A DNA stretch of 64,000 nucleotides from Paenibacillus sp. FSL R7-0337 (GTDB lineage Bacteria; Bacillota; Bacilli; Paenibacillales; Paenibacillaceae), in contig NZ_CP150218.1 of the NCBI RefSeq assembly GCF_037969875.1, forward strand, positions 6,138,001 through 6,202,000. Reading direction: 5' to 3'. A program made the translations under genes and the position numbers. Every line of letters begins with the position of its first letter. The first letter of the stretch is position 1. A model generated the notes under the pieces. It was not told the origin of the DNA, ran no database searches, and worked only from the letters and a program-made list of their open reading frames with translations. Of the stretch, positions 36,808 to 45,943 are shown in pieces.

Positions 36808-36825
36808 TACTGCCTAGTAGTTAGT

Positions 36826-37032
36826 TTAGGGATTCTTGCGTTCCTTCTTCTCTTCCGAATCTGGTGCAAGGCCGGGAGCTGCTACTTCCGGGTCATTCCC
36901 CAGCACGGCGCCTACGATCTCATCCAGCTTGTCTGTTTCCGATTGACCGTCTGCCGGACTGGATTCGCCCTCCGGAATCGGGTGGACACCTGCGGTGCGT
37001 CCGTCGAGCGGAGCTTTATCATCATCCTTCAT
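36826..37032 (-). CDS. Small acidic hypothetical protein
   Basis: The protein has 68 residues rich in Asp, Glu, Pro, Ser and Gly, without membrane or secretion signals, and is probably disordered. I do not recognise a family. It is accepted as a gene because AAGGGAG lies 8 bases before the ATG, the end is followed directly by a strong hairpin terminator, and no other gene covers the interval. Confidence 0.55.
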   Translation of the reverse strand: MKDDDKAPLDGRTAGVHPIPEGESSPADGQSETDKLDEIVGAVLGNDPEVAAPGLAPDSEEKKERKNP

Positions 37033-37136
37033 CTGTAAGTCTCCCTTCTATGTGCAGGTTCTGTCTTAGGATGTGTCTGCAATAACCGTTCTATGTAACG
37101 ATAACCGCAGCGGAGGATGATGAACCATAAGGCTGG

Positions 37137-37526
37137 TTAGGAGTGGTGGACCACTTCCATACTCTTTTCCAGGGCAGTCTTATAATAGTGGCATTTATGG
37201 TCTATGACTTCCATCGTTTTTCTTAATTCCTCCATCTGCGCTTCTACGGAAGCCTTTCGCTCCAGGAACATGTCGTATCGGCGCTGCAGGGTGGAATCTC
37301 CTTCGGAGCACCATTCAATGAAATGCTTAATCTCTTTGATGGGCATCCCGGAGGCCTTCAGGCATTCAATGATCCGCAGCGCCTCCATGTCGGAGGGCTT
37401 GAATACGCGTTTGCCGCTGGGAGTTCTCTCTATAGAAGGGAGCAGGCCCTCTTTGTCATAATAACGAAGGGTATGCGGGGTCATGTTGAAATGCGCTGCG
37501 GCTTCACTTATGGAATAGGTCTTCAT
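37137..37526 (-). CDS. adhR: MerR-family regulator, AdhR-like
   Basis: The protein has 129 residues with ACAGGAG before the ATG. The N-terminal MerR helix-turn-helix is clear (YSISEAAAHFNMTPHTLRYY followed by DKEGLLPSIERTPSGKRVF), then a coiled coil of dimerisation. It lacks a heavy-metal cysteine pattern, so it belongs to the aldehyde-responsive or effector-unknown group such as Bacillus AdhR. The divergent alcohol dehydrogenase and the MerR-type promoter between them support control of that gene. Confidence 0.85.
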   Translation of the reverse strand: MKTYSISEAAAHFNMTPHTLRYYDKEGLLPSIERTPSGKRVFKPSDMEALRIIECLKASGMPIKEIKHFIEWCSEGDSTLQRRYDMFLERKASVEAQMEELRKTMEVIDHKCHYYKTALEKSMEVVHHS

Positions 37527-37556
37527 CTTATATCTCCTGTCCTGAATATTTCGGGC

Positions 37557-37587
37557 TTGACTTAGAGTTAACTTTAAGGAATATCAT
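37557..37587 (+). promoter_or_regulatory. MerR-type promoter with 19-bp spacer and dyad operator
   Basis: The -35 box TTGACT (37557-37562) and -10 box TATCAT (37582-37587) are 19 bases apart, longer than the normal 17. The spacer region holds the dyad CTTAGAGTTAACTTTAAG (37561-37578). Overlong spacers with a central dyad are the hallmark of MerR-activated promoters, and this one reads toward the alcohol dehydrogenase. Confidence 0.8.
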
Positions 37588-37644
37588 AGGCTTTGTAAAG
37601 CTTAAGGCAAGATGTCTACTATTCTATTGAAAAGAGGTCTCATT

Positions 37645-38694
37645 ATGATACAAGTTAACGCACGCGCTGCATTCAGCCAGGAAGGCCCGTTCAAGCTGAC
37701 TACGATCGAACGCCGGGAGTTACTGCCGCAGGATGTTCTGATCGAGATTAAATATGCCGGGATTTGCCATTCCGATATTCATACCGCCCGCGGAGAATGG
37801 GGACCGGTGAAATATCCGCTGGTTCCGGGGCATGAGATTGCCGGGATTGTCAGCCAGATCGGTTCTGGAGTGACGAAATATGCTGTTGGCGACCGTGTAG
37901 GGGTAGGCTGTATGGTGGATTCCTGCGGCGAATGCAGCAGCTGCCAACAAGGTGAGGAGCAATATTGCCTGGAGGGGAACACAGGAACTTATGGAGCGAC
38001 TGACCGCCACGGACACTATACACAAGGCGGATATTCCACACATATCGTTGTCACTGAAGACTTCGTGGTGCGGATTCCCGACAGCCTTCCACTTGACGCT
38101 GCTGCACCTCTATTGTGTGCCGGAATCACCACTTATTCACCACTGCGCCACTGGGGAGCTGCTCCCGGCAAAAAGGTAGCTGTAGTGGGTCTCGGCGGCC
38201 TGGGGCATATGGCAGTCAAAATTGCTCATGCCATGGGGGCTGAGGTTACGGTGTTATCCCAATCCCTGAAGAAAAAGGAAGACGGCCTGCAATTGGGCGC
38301 AGATCATTATTATGCGACCAGTGATGCGGAGACATTCAAGCAGCTAGCCGGTTCCTTCGATCTGATCATTAATACGGTCAGTGCGCAGGTGAATATCAAT
38401 GCTTTCCTGTCACTCCTGGCGCTGGACGGAACCCTGGTGAATGTTGGTGCGCCTGCTGATCCCTTAGCTGTTAACGCCTTCTCGCTGATCGGCCACCGCC
38501 GCTCCTTTGCCGGTTCGATGATTGGGGGAATCCGCGAGACGCAGGAGATGCTTGATTTCTGCGCAGAACATCAGATTGCTTCCGAGATTGAAGTGATTTC
38601 GGCTGACCAGATTGACGAAGCCTGGGAGCGTGTGCTGGCCTCGGATGTGCGTTACCGCTTTGTAATTGATATCAGCACGATGGGGAAGGCATAA
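37645..38694 (+). CDS. adhA: Zinc-dependent alcohol dehydrogenase, AdhA-like
   Basis: ATG 37645 has AGAGG 7 bases upstream and starts MIQVNARAAFSQEGPF; 349 residues. Catalytic zinc ligands are in CHSDIHTARGEWG and GHEIAGIV, the structural zinc cysteines are in DSCGECSSCQQGEEQYC, and the NAD(P) site is VAVVGLGGLGHMAVKIAHAM. It oxidises alcohols or reduces aldehydes and belongs to the YahK or AdhA group that handles aldehyde stress. It is controlled from the MerR-type promoter just upstream and ends at a strong terminator. Confidence 0.9.
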   Translation: MIQVNARAAFSQEGPFKLTTIERRELLPQDVLIEIKYAGICHSDIHTARGEWGPVKYPLVPGHEIAGIVSQIGSGVTKYAVGDRVGVGCMVDSCGECSSCQQGEEQYCLEGNTGTYGATDRHGHYTQGGYSTHIVVTEDFVVRIPDSLPLDAAAPLLCAGITTYSPLRHWGAAPGKKVAVVGLGGLGHMAVKIAHAMGAEVTVLSQSLKKKEDGLQLGADHYYATSDAETFKQLAGSFDLIINTVSAQVNINAFLSLLALDGTLVNVGAPADPLAVNAFSLIGHRRSFAGSMIGGIRETQEMLDFCAEHQIASEIEVISADQIDEAWERVLASDVRYRFVIDISTMGKA

Positions 38695-38735
38695 GTTTTT
38701 AGAGGAGTAAGCTCTTTAATCTATATTGTTTGAAA

Positions 38736-38778
38736 AATAGCCTGCGGGAATGGAACTACTCCATTCCCGCAGGCTATT
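38736..38778. terminator. Bidirectional hairpin terminator
   Basis: Nineteen-base inverted repeats (AATAGCCTGCGGGAATGGA and its complement) around a short loop, between the convergent alcohol dehydrogenase and GH27 genes. Confidence 0.85.
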
Positions 38779-38799
38779 AGTAATTCTGCCTAGCTTCTC

Positions 38800-40080
38800 C
38801 TACGAGAAGCTGTATAACCGTACCCCGTGCGCAGGCACGGTAGTTTGCAGCACACCGCCGCTAAGCTCAGCTGGCGTCTGGCTCCACAGCTCCGTACCTG
38901 CGGCCACGCCGCCGAGGCCGATCTCTTCGAGGCTCAGGTCGACCGGCAGCGGACTGTTGCCAATGTTGAAGACGGCTGCATACCGGGTGCCGTCGTCATG
39001 AGCTGCGGTCCAGACGATCAGCTCATCGCGGTACAGGGCTTCCCTGGCGCCATGGCTCTCGCGCTGCATCCGCAGCACCTCGCGGTTGGTGAGCAGGGAC
39101 AGGGTCCAGTCGTCATTGTCCCGCAGCTCGCCGCCGAAGATCAGCGGCGAACGGAAAATACTCCACAGCGACATCATCGTCAGCTGCTCGTCCCGGGTGA
39201 AGCGGGTCCAGCGGTCATCCCCGCCGCCGTCGACGGAGCGGACGCCGATGTGGCCGAGCGGCAGCATATCACAATCCGGCCAGGAGCCGGCCTGCGGGAA
39301 GCCCTGCCAGCTGCGGCAGCGGCTGAACATGTCCAGCAGCAGCTCCCAGCGGTCCCAGAAGTCATCCGTGATGCGCCACATGTTGGCATGCCCGGTGAAA
39401 TGTTGTGCGTATTCTACCGGAGCAGGGCCGGGTGAGAGACTTAGTACCATCGGGCGGCCGCAGTTCTCGATAGCCTGGGAGATCAGGTCAATCTCCGGCT
39501 GATGGGTATCGTACAGTCTGGAGGCGGCGATGTCATCCACCTTGACCAGATCGACGCCCCACTGGGCGTACAGTTCAAAGAGTGAATTGTAGTAGGCCTG
39601 AGCGCCTTCCTTAGATGCATCGACACCGTACATATCTGTATTCCACGGACAGATGGAGTTCGTGTGCGCGATCTCGCGGGCAGTTGCCTCCGTCCCCAGA
39701 ATAGCGGTTCCCGCATGGGCGGCCTGACGCGGAATGCCGCGCATAATATGAATACCGAACTTCAGTCCCAGGCTGTGGACATAGTCGGCTAGCGGCTTGA
39801 AGCCCTGTCCGCCCGCTGCCGAAGGGAAGCGGTTCTCGGCAGGCATCAGCCGGGAGTATTCATCCATGATTAGAGGGACGAAGGGACGATACAGAGAGGA
39901 CACGGCACCAGGCTCATACCACTGGATGTCAACGGTGATATAGCTCCAGCCGAAGTCTTTAAGATGCTCGGCCATATATTCCGCATTGCCGCGGATTTCC
40001 GCTTCTGTTACGGCTGCGCCGTAGCAATCCCAGCTGTTCCAGCCCAGCGGGGGGACAGGTGCTGCAAGCTTATGATTCAT
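38800..40080 (-). CDS. GH27 family glycosidase, alpha-galactosidase-like
   Basis: The protein has 426 residues with AAGGAG before the ATG. The GH27 opening PPLGWNSWDCYGAAVTE is plain, the nucleophile lies in DLVKVDDIAA and the acid/base in MWRITDDFWDRW; CDMLPLGHIG and LWSIFRSPLIFGGEL are further family marks. There is no signal peptide, so it is intracellular. GH27 enzymes cleave alpha-galactosides and some act on beta-L-arabinopyranosides or isomalto-dextran. The longer insert with VDIQWYEPG near residue 50 differs from plain alpha-galactosidases, so the exact sugar is uncertain. Confidence 0.85.
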   Translation of the reverse strand: MNHKLAAPVPPLGWNSWDCYGAAVTEAEIRGNAEYMAEHLKDFGWSYITVDIQWYEPGAVSSLYRPFVPLIMDEYSRLMPAENRFPSAAGGQGFKPLADYVHSLGLKFGIHIMRGIPRQAAHAGTAILGTEATAREIAHTNSICPWNTDMYGVDASKEGAQAYYNSLFELYAQWGVDLVKVDDIAASRLYDTHQPEIDLISQAIENCGRPMVLSLSPGPAPVEYAQHFTGHANMWRITDDFWDRWELLLDMFSRCRSWQGFPQAGSWPDCDMLPLGHIGVRSVDGGGDDRWTRFTRDEQLTMMSLWSIFRSPLIFGGELRDNDDWTLSLLTNREVLRMQRESHGAREALYRDELIVWTAAHDDGTRYAAVFNIGNSPLPVDLSLEEIGLGGVAAGTELWSQTPAELSGGVLQTTVPAHGVRLYSFS

Positions 40081-40189
40081 TGTATAATCTCCTTGTCAGA
40101 TGGATTATTGCTCTTCATAAGTCCATCATAATCAAGGATAAATCCAATATCTATAGTAATCTAATAAGCCGAATAGCACTATATTGCGC

Positions 40190-41071
40190 TTAGTCAAAAA
40201 AGAGCTGGCGGTAAGTCAGGCTCTCGCCCCCGCTGCGGAAATCGCCCGGTGTCAGTCCGGTCAGGCTGCGGAACGCCTTGATAAAGTAGCTTCCGCTGGA
40301 GTAGCCGATCTGCTGGGCAATGGCTTCAATACTTAAGCTCGTCCCCCGGAGCAGCTCCATCGCCTTCTCCGTGCGGACCCGGGTCAGATAAGCGCCGGGC
40401 GTATGGCCGGTGCTGGCCGAGAAGCGGCGGATGAGATGATACTTGGACAGGGAGACATGCTCCGACAGCTGGTCGATGCTGATCATCTGCGAATAATGCT
40501 GCTCGATGAATGCGGCGGCGCGCTTGATATTCTCTGACCAGTTGTCCCTGTCGCGCAGCGTAGCTGCCTGCATTCGGGTCAATTCGGTCATGAATTGATA
40601 GACGCTGGACGAGGCGATCAGCGGATCGGAGATTCTGCCCGCTCCGGCATCCATTACCATCATCCGCGCCAGCCGGACAGGGGCACAATCTGCGGGCAGC
40701 CGGGGTACCTCGCCCGCTTCGCGCAGGAATCTGCGCCAGTGGGGCAGGATCAGGCTTGGACGCAGCAGGAGGAACAGGAACTCCCAGGGCTCTGCCGCAT
40801 CCGGCGGATAATAATACCGGTGCGGCCCCGGGATTTCCGCCAGCAGAGCCTGTCCGGCCCGGACCCGGTAGGTCTGGTTCTCTGACTCGAACACGCCCTC
40901 ACCGGAGAGGGTGTACTGGAACAGCAGCAGCGGGCCGTCGCTGCGCTCCATACCGTCCCAGCGGTAAGCGGGATCGGAGACGGAATCATAACCGGCGGCG
41001 AACAATACGCACAGCTGCAGCTCCTTATCTTCGGCAAAGCGAAAGCCATAGGTTCCTCTGGGGATGTCCAT
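40190..41071 (-). CDS. AraC-family regulator with cupin sensor
   Basis: ATG 41071 follows AAAGGAGG with a 7-base spacer and gives 293 residues. The N-terminal half is a cupin-like sugar-sensing domain (GPLLLFQYTLSGEGVFESEN, LLAEIPGPHRYYYPP). The C-terminal half has two helix-turn-helix motifs (ISIDQLSEHVSLSKYHLIRR and IEAIAQQIGYSSGSYFIKAF). It is a soluble regulator and lies upstream of the GH27 gene on the same strand and divergent from the acetyl esterase, so either may be its target. Confidence 0.9.
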   Translation of the reverse strand: MDIPRGTYGFRFAEDKELQLCVLFAAGYDSVSDPAYRWDGMERSDGPLLLFQYTLSGEGVFESENQTYRVRAGQALLAEIPGPHRYYYPPDAAEPWEFLFLLLRPSLILPHWRRFLREAGEVPRLPADCAPVRLARMMVMDAGAGRISDPLIASSSVYQFMTELTRMQAATLRDRDNWSENIKRAAAFIEQHYSQMISIDQLSEHVSLSKYHLIRRFSASTGHTPGAYLTRVRTEKAMELLRGTSLSIEAIAQQIGYSSGSYFIKAFRSLTGLTPGDFRSGGESLTYRQLFFD

Positions 41072-41248
41072 GGAGATCCTCCTTTTTTCAAAATATAGAA
41101 TGTATATGTTACCACTTGACAAGTACTTAGTATCTTACCACACCAACCTAAGCAGCTATATGAAAAGCACTGCTAAACAATCTTCATTGCCAAGATAAAG
41201 CACCTTTGCTACTGTTACGAATAGAAACGAAAGAAGGAAGGTTATAGA

Positions 41249-42316
41249 ATGTCCCAGATGCAAACGTACAAACCCGCAGCTCATCATGTCAGAATTATCG
41301 GGCGCACCTACTGGATGGGGGAGGTGCTGTGGCTGGCGCTCTCCGGCGGCGGGGCGGAATTCTCTTTCTACGGCCGGGCGGCCCGGGTCACTCTGCAAGG
41401 CGATGATATCGCTGCAACCGGCAACAATCTGGCCCGGATCGGGATCAGCGTTAACGGCCGGCGGGTGATAGACGATCAGGTGGATCAGCCGCGCAAAACC
41501 TATACAGTGTTCGAAAGCGACACCGCGCAAGAGGTTACTGTAAGAATTACGAAGCTGTCTGAAGCGGCCATGTCAACGGTTGGAATAAGCGAGATTGAGG
41601 TGGAAGCCGAGGGCGGAATTATGCCGACTCCATCTCCGCAGCATACGATTGAATTCATCGGCGATTCCATTACCTGCGGGTTTGGTGTGGATGATGAAGA
41701 GGCGCTACATACTTTTTCTACGGCTACAGAAGATGTGACAAAGGCCTATGCTTACCTGAGCGCAGAGCAGCTTGGTGCGGATTACAGTATGGTGTGTTAC
41801 AGCGGATACGGCATTATTACCGGGTATACAGAAAATGATCAGAAGCTGACCACACATCTTCTGCCCGATTATTACGAGAGGGTAGGCAAGTCTGAAGGGA
41901 GGTTCGGCGGCAGCCTGCTGCCTCAGGAGACACCTTGGGATTTCAGCAGATTCACGCCGGAGCTGATCGTCATTAATCTGGGGACCAACGACGATTCGTA
42001 CACCAAGGAGGACTCCGCCAAGCAGGCGGATTATGCAGAGAACTATGTCTCTTTTCTCCAAAAGGTCAGACGGAATAATCCCGATTCCACCATTCTATGT
42101 ACGCTCGGGATCATGGGAGACAGGCTGTATCCTGTCCTAGAGCAAGCGGTTGGCCGCTATACCAAGGAAACCGGCGACAGCAGGATCTCAGTGATGAAGT
42201 TCGAGGTACAGCGCGAAGAGGACGGCTACGCCGTTGACTTCCATCCCTCCCAGCTGACCCACCGCAAAGCAGCAGACAGATTAACGTCCGAGATCCGTAG
42301 GCTGATGAAGTGGTGA
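41249..42316 (+). CDS. CE2-type acetyl esterase (SGNH/GDSL hydrolase)
   Basis: The protein has 355 residues with AAGGAAGG before the ATG. An N-terminal jelly-roll domain (about 1-125) precedes an SGNH hydrolase domain: catalytic Ser140 in FIGDSITCGFGV, LGTNDDS as block III, and Asp330/His332 in DFHPSQLTH. This two-domain layout is that of carbohydrate esterase family 2, which removes acetyl groups from xylan and glucomannan oligosaccharides. It lacks a signal peptide, so it should deacetylate imported sugars. It fits with the neighbouring mannoside and galactoside enzymes. Confidence 0.85.
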   Translation: MSQMQTYKPAAHHVRIIGRTYWMGEVLWLALSGGGAEFSFYGRAARVTLQGDDIAATGNNLARIGISVNGRRVIDDQVDQPRKTYTVFESDTAQEVTVRITKLSEAAMSTVGISEIEVEAEGGIMPTPSPQHTIEFIGDSITCGFGVDDEEALHTFSTATEDVTKAYAYLSAEQLGADYSMVCYSGYGIITGYTENDQKLTTHLLPDYYERVGKSEGRFGGSLLPQETPWDFSRFTPELIVINLGTNDDSYTKEDSAKQADYAENYVSFLQKVRRNNPDSTILCTLGIMGDRLYPVLEQAVGRYTKETGDSRISVMKFEVQREEDGYAVDFHPSQLTHRKAADRLTSEIRRLMKW

Positions 42317-42323
42317 TCGCCGA

Positions 42324-44246
42324 TCACCGGTGAATCCCCTTCTCACGCACAAACCTCTCCAGCACCCCGAACTCCTCCGTCACCTTGGGGAAGGGCAGCG
42401 CGGCAAGGACCTGCTCCCGGTACGGGTTGCGGGCTCCTGCCGACAGGCGGGAATCCAGAATGCTGAGCACGCCGAGGTCTGTCTCGCTGCGGATTAGACG
42501 CCCGGTGCCTTGCCGCAGGCGGAGCAGCATGTCCGGCACGTAGACCTCCATAAGCGGATTCGCCGCCTGCGCAGCCTTGTATTCGTAGACGGGATCGGCC
42601 GGAACCGGGAACGGCAGCCGGAAGACGATCAGATGCGACAGATCCGCCCCCTCGATATTCACGCCTTCCCAGAACACACCGGTACTCAGCAGCACGCCCT
42701 TACTCGCCCGGAACTCAGTGATCACCCCGTCCTGGGAGGAGCCTTCCCGCTGCATATGCAGCGCCCAGTTTAGCTTCTCCGCACTCAGCTTCTTGTGAAT
42801 GTACTTCATATCCTCTTTGGCCGAAAAAAGCACCAGCGTCCGCCCGTCCGTTACATTGCATAGCCGCAGCAGCTCCTTATACGCCGCTTCCAGATAAGCT
42901 TCGCGGTTGTTGTGGTTATAGTAAGGAACGTCCTTGGCAATATACATCATCGTATGGTGGTCATAATCGAACGGTGAAGCCTGACGCTCCATATACTCCC
43001 CCCTGTAGCCCAGTGAACGGGACAGATAAGCGTACTGCTCCGCAAGCGTATCGCCGGACTGGCTGAGGGTTGCGGAGGTCAGGATGACAGAGGTCTTGCC
43101 GCTAAATAGACTGTATTTCAGGAATTGGCTGATCCCCTTGGGGCAGATGCTGACGGCAGCTTCTCCCCGGGGCTGGCTGGCCCAGAGCAGATAGTTGTCC
43201 TCTGTCCCGGCAAGCACCTGGAAGAGGTCAATCATTCCGTTAACCGCTTCGAAGGTATTGTCGATCTCCCGCTCATGCCGGGAAGTCAGGACCGAGAGAC
43301 TGAGGCGGAACTCCTGCAGAATCTGCACAGCTTGCTCTAGCGGGACTCCTGTAATCGCCGATACTTTAATCCGGTCAGTGTCCTGCTTGGCCGTATGCAG
43401 CAGGTCTGCTTCTATCTGTCTGAACAGCTCTTTGGCGCAGCGCCGGACGAACTGGAAGGACTTCATCAGGCTGCGGTCTGCGGATTGCTTGTACAGCAGC
43501 TGCATGGCATCCTCCAGCACCCGTGAGGTCCCCCGGAAGGTGAATTCCAGTGTCTGGGCATCCCGGACCTTGGCCTCCAGATTATGCGCTTCATCTATAA
43601 TGATCAGCGCAGGCCGCTCGGTGATCAGGCCCTTGGTTCCTTCTTTTTTCTTAATGAGGTCACGGATCAGCAGGTCCTGGTTCACGATGATGATATCCAT
43701 CTCGCCCGGGCCGGCGTTGATCTTGGCCCGCATGTCATAGAAGGCGCAGGTATGCTTGTAGTGGCAGTGCTCGAACTTGCAATCCGTCACACACACGTTA
43801 GACCACAAGGCATCACTGACCCCGCCCTTCAGATCTGCCCGTTCGTTGATTTCTGCATTCAGGATACCTTCTGCGAGTACAGTAAGCGGGGAACCGGGCT
43901 CCCCGGAGGGGAACAGGTCCGCTGCCCGGTACCGGCAGGCATATTGCCCCATGCCCTTGCCGACTACAGAGCGGACCATCGAGAAGCCGAGCCGGCTGCC
44001 GATGAACCGCAGATCCTTATGGATCTGTTCGGAGAGCTGGATGGACGAGGTGGCGATAATGACCGGCTGCCGGGAGAGCTGGTTAATGAGCAGGCCGGGA
44101 ATCAGGTAGGCGAAGGATTTGCCGATGCCGACTCCGGCTTCAATCATTGCATTCCGGCCATGGATATAAGCGTCGGCAATATCCAGCGACATATCCTGCT
44201 GGCCGAGCCGTTCGGTGAGACCGAGCCGTTTGAACCGGTCATACAT
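42324..44246 (-). CDS. DinG/XPD-like ATP-dependent DNA helicase
   Basis: From ATG 44246 the protein has 640 residues. Motifs: Walker A MIEAGVGIGKSFAYLIPGLL, DEAH box IIIDEAHNLEAK, an iron-sulfur cysteine cluster (CRYRAADLF, CVTDCKFEHCHYKHTC), motif V/VI region GVFWEGVNIEGADLSHLIVF and LLRLRQGTGRLIRS. DinG-type helicases unwind 5' to 3' and resolve R-loops and forked DNA. The frame stays open upstream for 29 further plausible codons (ISWLNDLYKLQKKEPAKD at the start) back to an ATC at 44333 that has AGGGG eight bases upstream. The true start may be that unusual codon; the ATG at 44246 has no visible ribosome binding site. Confidence 0.85.
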   Translation of the reverse strand: MYDRFKRLGLTERLGQQDMSLDIADAYIHGRNAMIEAGVGIGKSFAYLIPGLLINQLSRQPVIIATSSIQLSEQIHKDLRFIGSRLGFSMVRSVVGKGMGQYACRYRAADLFPSGEPGSPLTVLAEGILNAEINERADLKGGVSDALWSNVCVTDCKFEHCHYKHTCAFYDMRAKINAGPGEMDIIIVNQDLLIRDLIKKKEGTKGLITERPALIIIDEAHNLEAKVRDAQTLEFTFRGTSRVLEDAMQLLYKQSADRSLMKSFQFVRRCAKELFRQIEADLLHTAKQDTDRIKVSAITGVPLEQAVQILQEFRLSLSVLTSRHEREIDNTFEAVNGMIDLFQVLAGTEDNYLLWASQPRGEAAVSICPKGISQFLKYSLFSGKTSVILTSATLSQSGDTLAEQYAYLSRSLGYRGEYMERQASPFDYDHHTMMYIAKDVPYYNHNNREAYLEAAYKELLRLCNVTDGRTLVLFSAKEDMKYIHKKLSAEKLNWALHMQREGSSQDGVITEFRASKGVLLSTGVFWEGVNIEGADLSHLIVFRLPFPVPADPVYEYKAAQAANPLMEVYVPDMLLRLRQGTGRLIRSETDLGVLSILDSRLSAGARNPYREQVLAALPFPKVTEEFGVLERFVREKGIHR

Positions 44247-44566
44247 GCGGAAGATGGCATTGACCAGAGCAGGCTCGGCGTCTTTGGCCGGCTCCTTCTT
44301 CTGTAATTTGTAGAGATCATTTAACCAGCTGATGACGACCGCCCCTTTTCTGTATCAATGTTAGTCTTATCCTGCATGGATTACGGCAGAGGTTGTTATT
44401 ATCTTAGATGGCGGGCGAACAGTCAAGGGTTAAGGCTGAATTTGTATTCTAGATTCTGGAAGTCCGTCCCTTACAGGCGGGGGCGGGGCTACATTCGATC
44501 GGAAGGTCCATATCTATTATAATGAGGGCATAATCTGCGTACTGATCATGAAGGGAGAGAGAGGAT
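44247..44566. other. Intergenic region with probable helicase 5' coding extension
   Basis: Bases 44247-44333 probably encode the first 29 residues of the helicase on the minus strand. The remainder, to 44566, holds the divergent promoters of the helicase and the zinc-ribbon protein. I see no clear hairpin, repeat or further gene. Confidence 0.4.
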
Positions 44567-45856
44567 ATGAGCGAACGTCTGCCTTGCCAGACCCCGGGCT
44601 GCACGGGAATGATTCTTCCTGCAACCGCACTGAAGACCGGGGGAATCTGTATGCCCTGCTACCAGCAGAAGAAAGCGATGGCTAAACAGGCTTATATTGA
44701 ACAGAACCGCAAAGAGGTGAACAGGTATGCCGGTATCCATGATCCGGTTGAAATTCTCACCATTATGCATAGCCCGCGGAAGCCTGATCCGCTAATTAAG
44801 GAAGTCCCGTACCCCCGGACCGCACAGGAGCTGTATCATGATCTGACGGAGGAACAAAGAGATCGGATGGAGAGCTACGCTGTTCATTTATTGGAAGAAG
44901 AGGATATAGACCAGGCGGAGATGATTCTGGTGTCACTCCTCTGCTTCACGGATACACGGCTTGGGCCGGCTCTGGAAATGCTCCTCCACACAGGGAATTA
45001 TGCGCCTGCCATCCTCTTCAAGGGTGCTGACGCGCAGGTCCGGGACCGGCTCATTGCCCAGGTGGAGTCCGATCCGGCTAACCGTAATCTGCTGCTGCTG
45101 GCGCTGGCCTGGATTGGCGATGAAGAGGTAGTCAGGCTATTTGCACAGTGGCGGCACTCCCCGCCGGAGTGGGCTGCGGCGTTATATCAGGCACCCGAGA
45201 CGTATGCCCTTGAAGCAGGCTGGGAGCTGGATGCCGGAGGCGGCAAAAGGCAGCTGTACCCTTCTGAATGTTACCCCTTCCTGGTAAGCAGGGAAGACAC
45301 TCCGGAAGCGCCAGGGGCACCGGCGGCTGTTCAAATGCTCCAGACAGAAACGCACGCCTGTCCTTGGTGTGGAGGTGCGCTAACCGTCTTATTCGATTAC
45401 GATTTGCAGCATCCGCAGGTTAGATTCATGGAGCTTCCCGGCAAGCGGCTAAGAATTGCAGCCTGTATGCACTGCAACTGTTACGGTACTGTATATATGA
45501 AGGCTGATCTGGAGGGCGGTTATTCATGGAGTGAATATAATGTTGTTCCTGGATATCTGCCTGACAATACTGGAGGAGCACTGGCGTTCGACACATGGCA
45601 TGTAATGCAGCTGTCGGAACAGCCGGCTGGCACTTATGAGAGTGCACATTGGGTGCTGGAGGCGCCGGCCTCGCAGATCGGAGGACATCCGGCCTGGATT
45701 CAGGATGCGGATTATCCGGCGTGTCCCTGCTGCGCACAGACGATGACTTTTGCAGCGCAGGCGGATATGGGCCAGGTAGCCGAGGACGAGGGGATTTATT
45801 ATGCTTTTCTGTGCCGGGAGTGCCTGATAACAGCGGTGAATTACCAGCAGACCTGA
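44567..45856 (+). CDS. Zinc-ribbon protein with DUF1963-like C-terminus
   Basis: The protein has 429 residues with AGAGG before the ATG. The N-terminus has a CxxxxC...CxxC pattern (CQTPGCTGMI and CMPCYQQ), the middle a helical region, then CPWCGGALTVLF and ACMHCNCYG as a second cysteine set. The C-terminus reads QIGGHPAWIQDADYPACPCC and YAFLCRECL, the pattern of DUF1963 (YwqG-like) proteins. No catalytic motif is recognised and there is no signal peptide. The several cysteine pairs suggest zinc binding. The gene stands alone with its own promoter region. Confidence 0.65.
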   Translation: MSERLPCQTPGCTGMILPATALKTGGICMPCYQQKKAMAKQAYIEQNRKEVNRYAGIHDPVEILTIMHSPRKPDPLIKEVPYPRTAQELYHDLTEEQRDRMESYAVHLLEEEDIDQAEMILVSLLCFTDTRLGPALEMLLHTGNYAPAILFKGADAQVRDRLIAQVESDPANRNLLLLALAWIGDEEVVRLFAQWRHSPPEWAAALYQAPETYALEAGWELDAGGGKRQLYPSECYPFLVSREDTPEAPGAPAAVQMLQTETHACPWCGGALTVLFDYDLQHPQVRFMELPGKRLRIAACMHCNCYGTVYMKADLEGGYSWSEYNVVPGYLPDNTGGALAFDTWHVMQLSEQPAGTYESAHWVLEAPASQIGGHPAWIQDADYPACPCCAQTMTFAAQADMGQVAEDEGIYYAFLCRECLITAVNYQQT

Positions 45857-45943
45857 GTTTCGTGATTTGAAATTTTGGGTATATAAGCTATATTTTCGAA
45901 ATATAAACGTAAGCGAGCCACAAGCTGGAAAGTGAGGGTTCTC

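Noticed and set aside
41156..41530. Minus-strand frame overlapping the acetyl esterase start
   Set aside because: No motif and fully overlapped by a well-supported gene with a good ribosome binding site.
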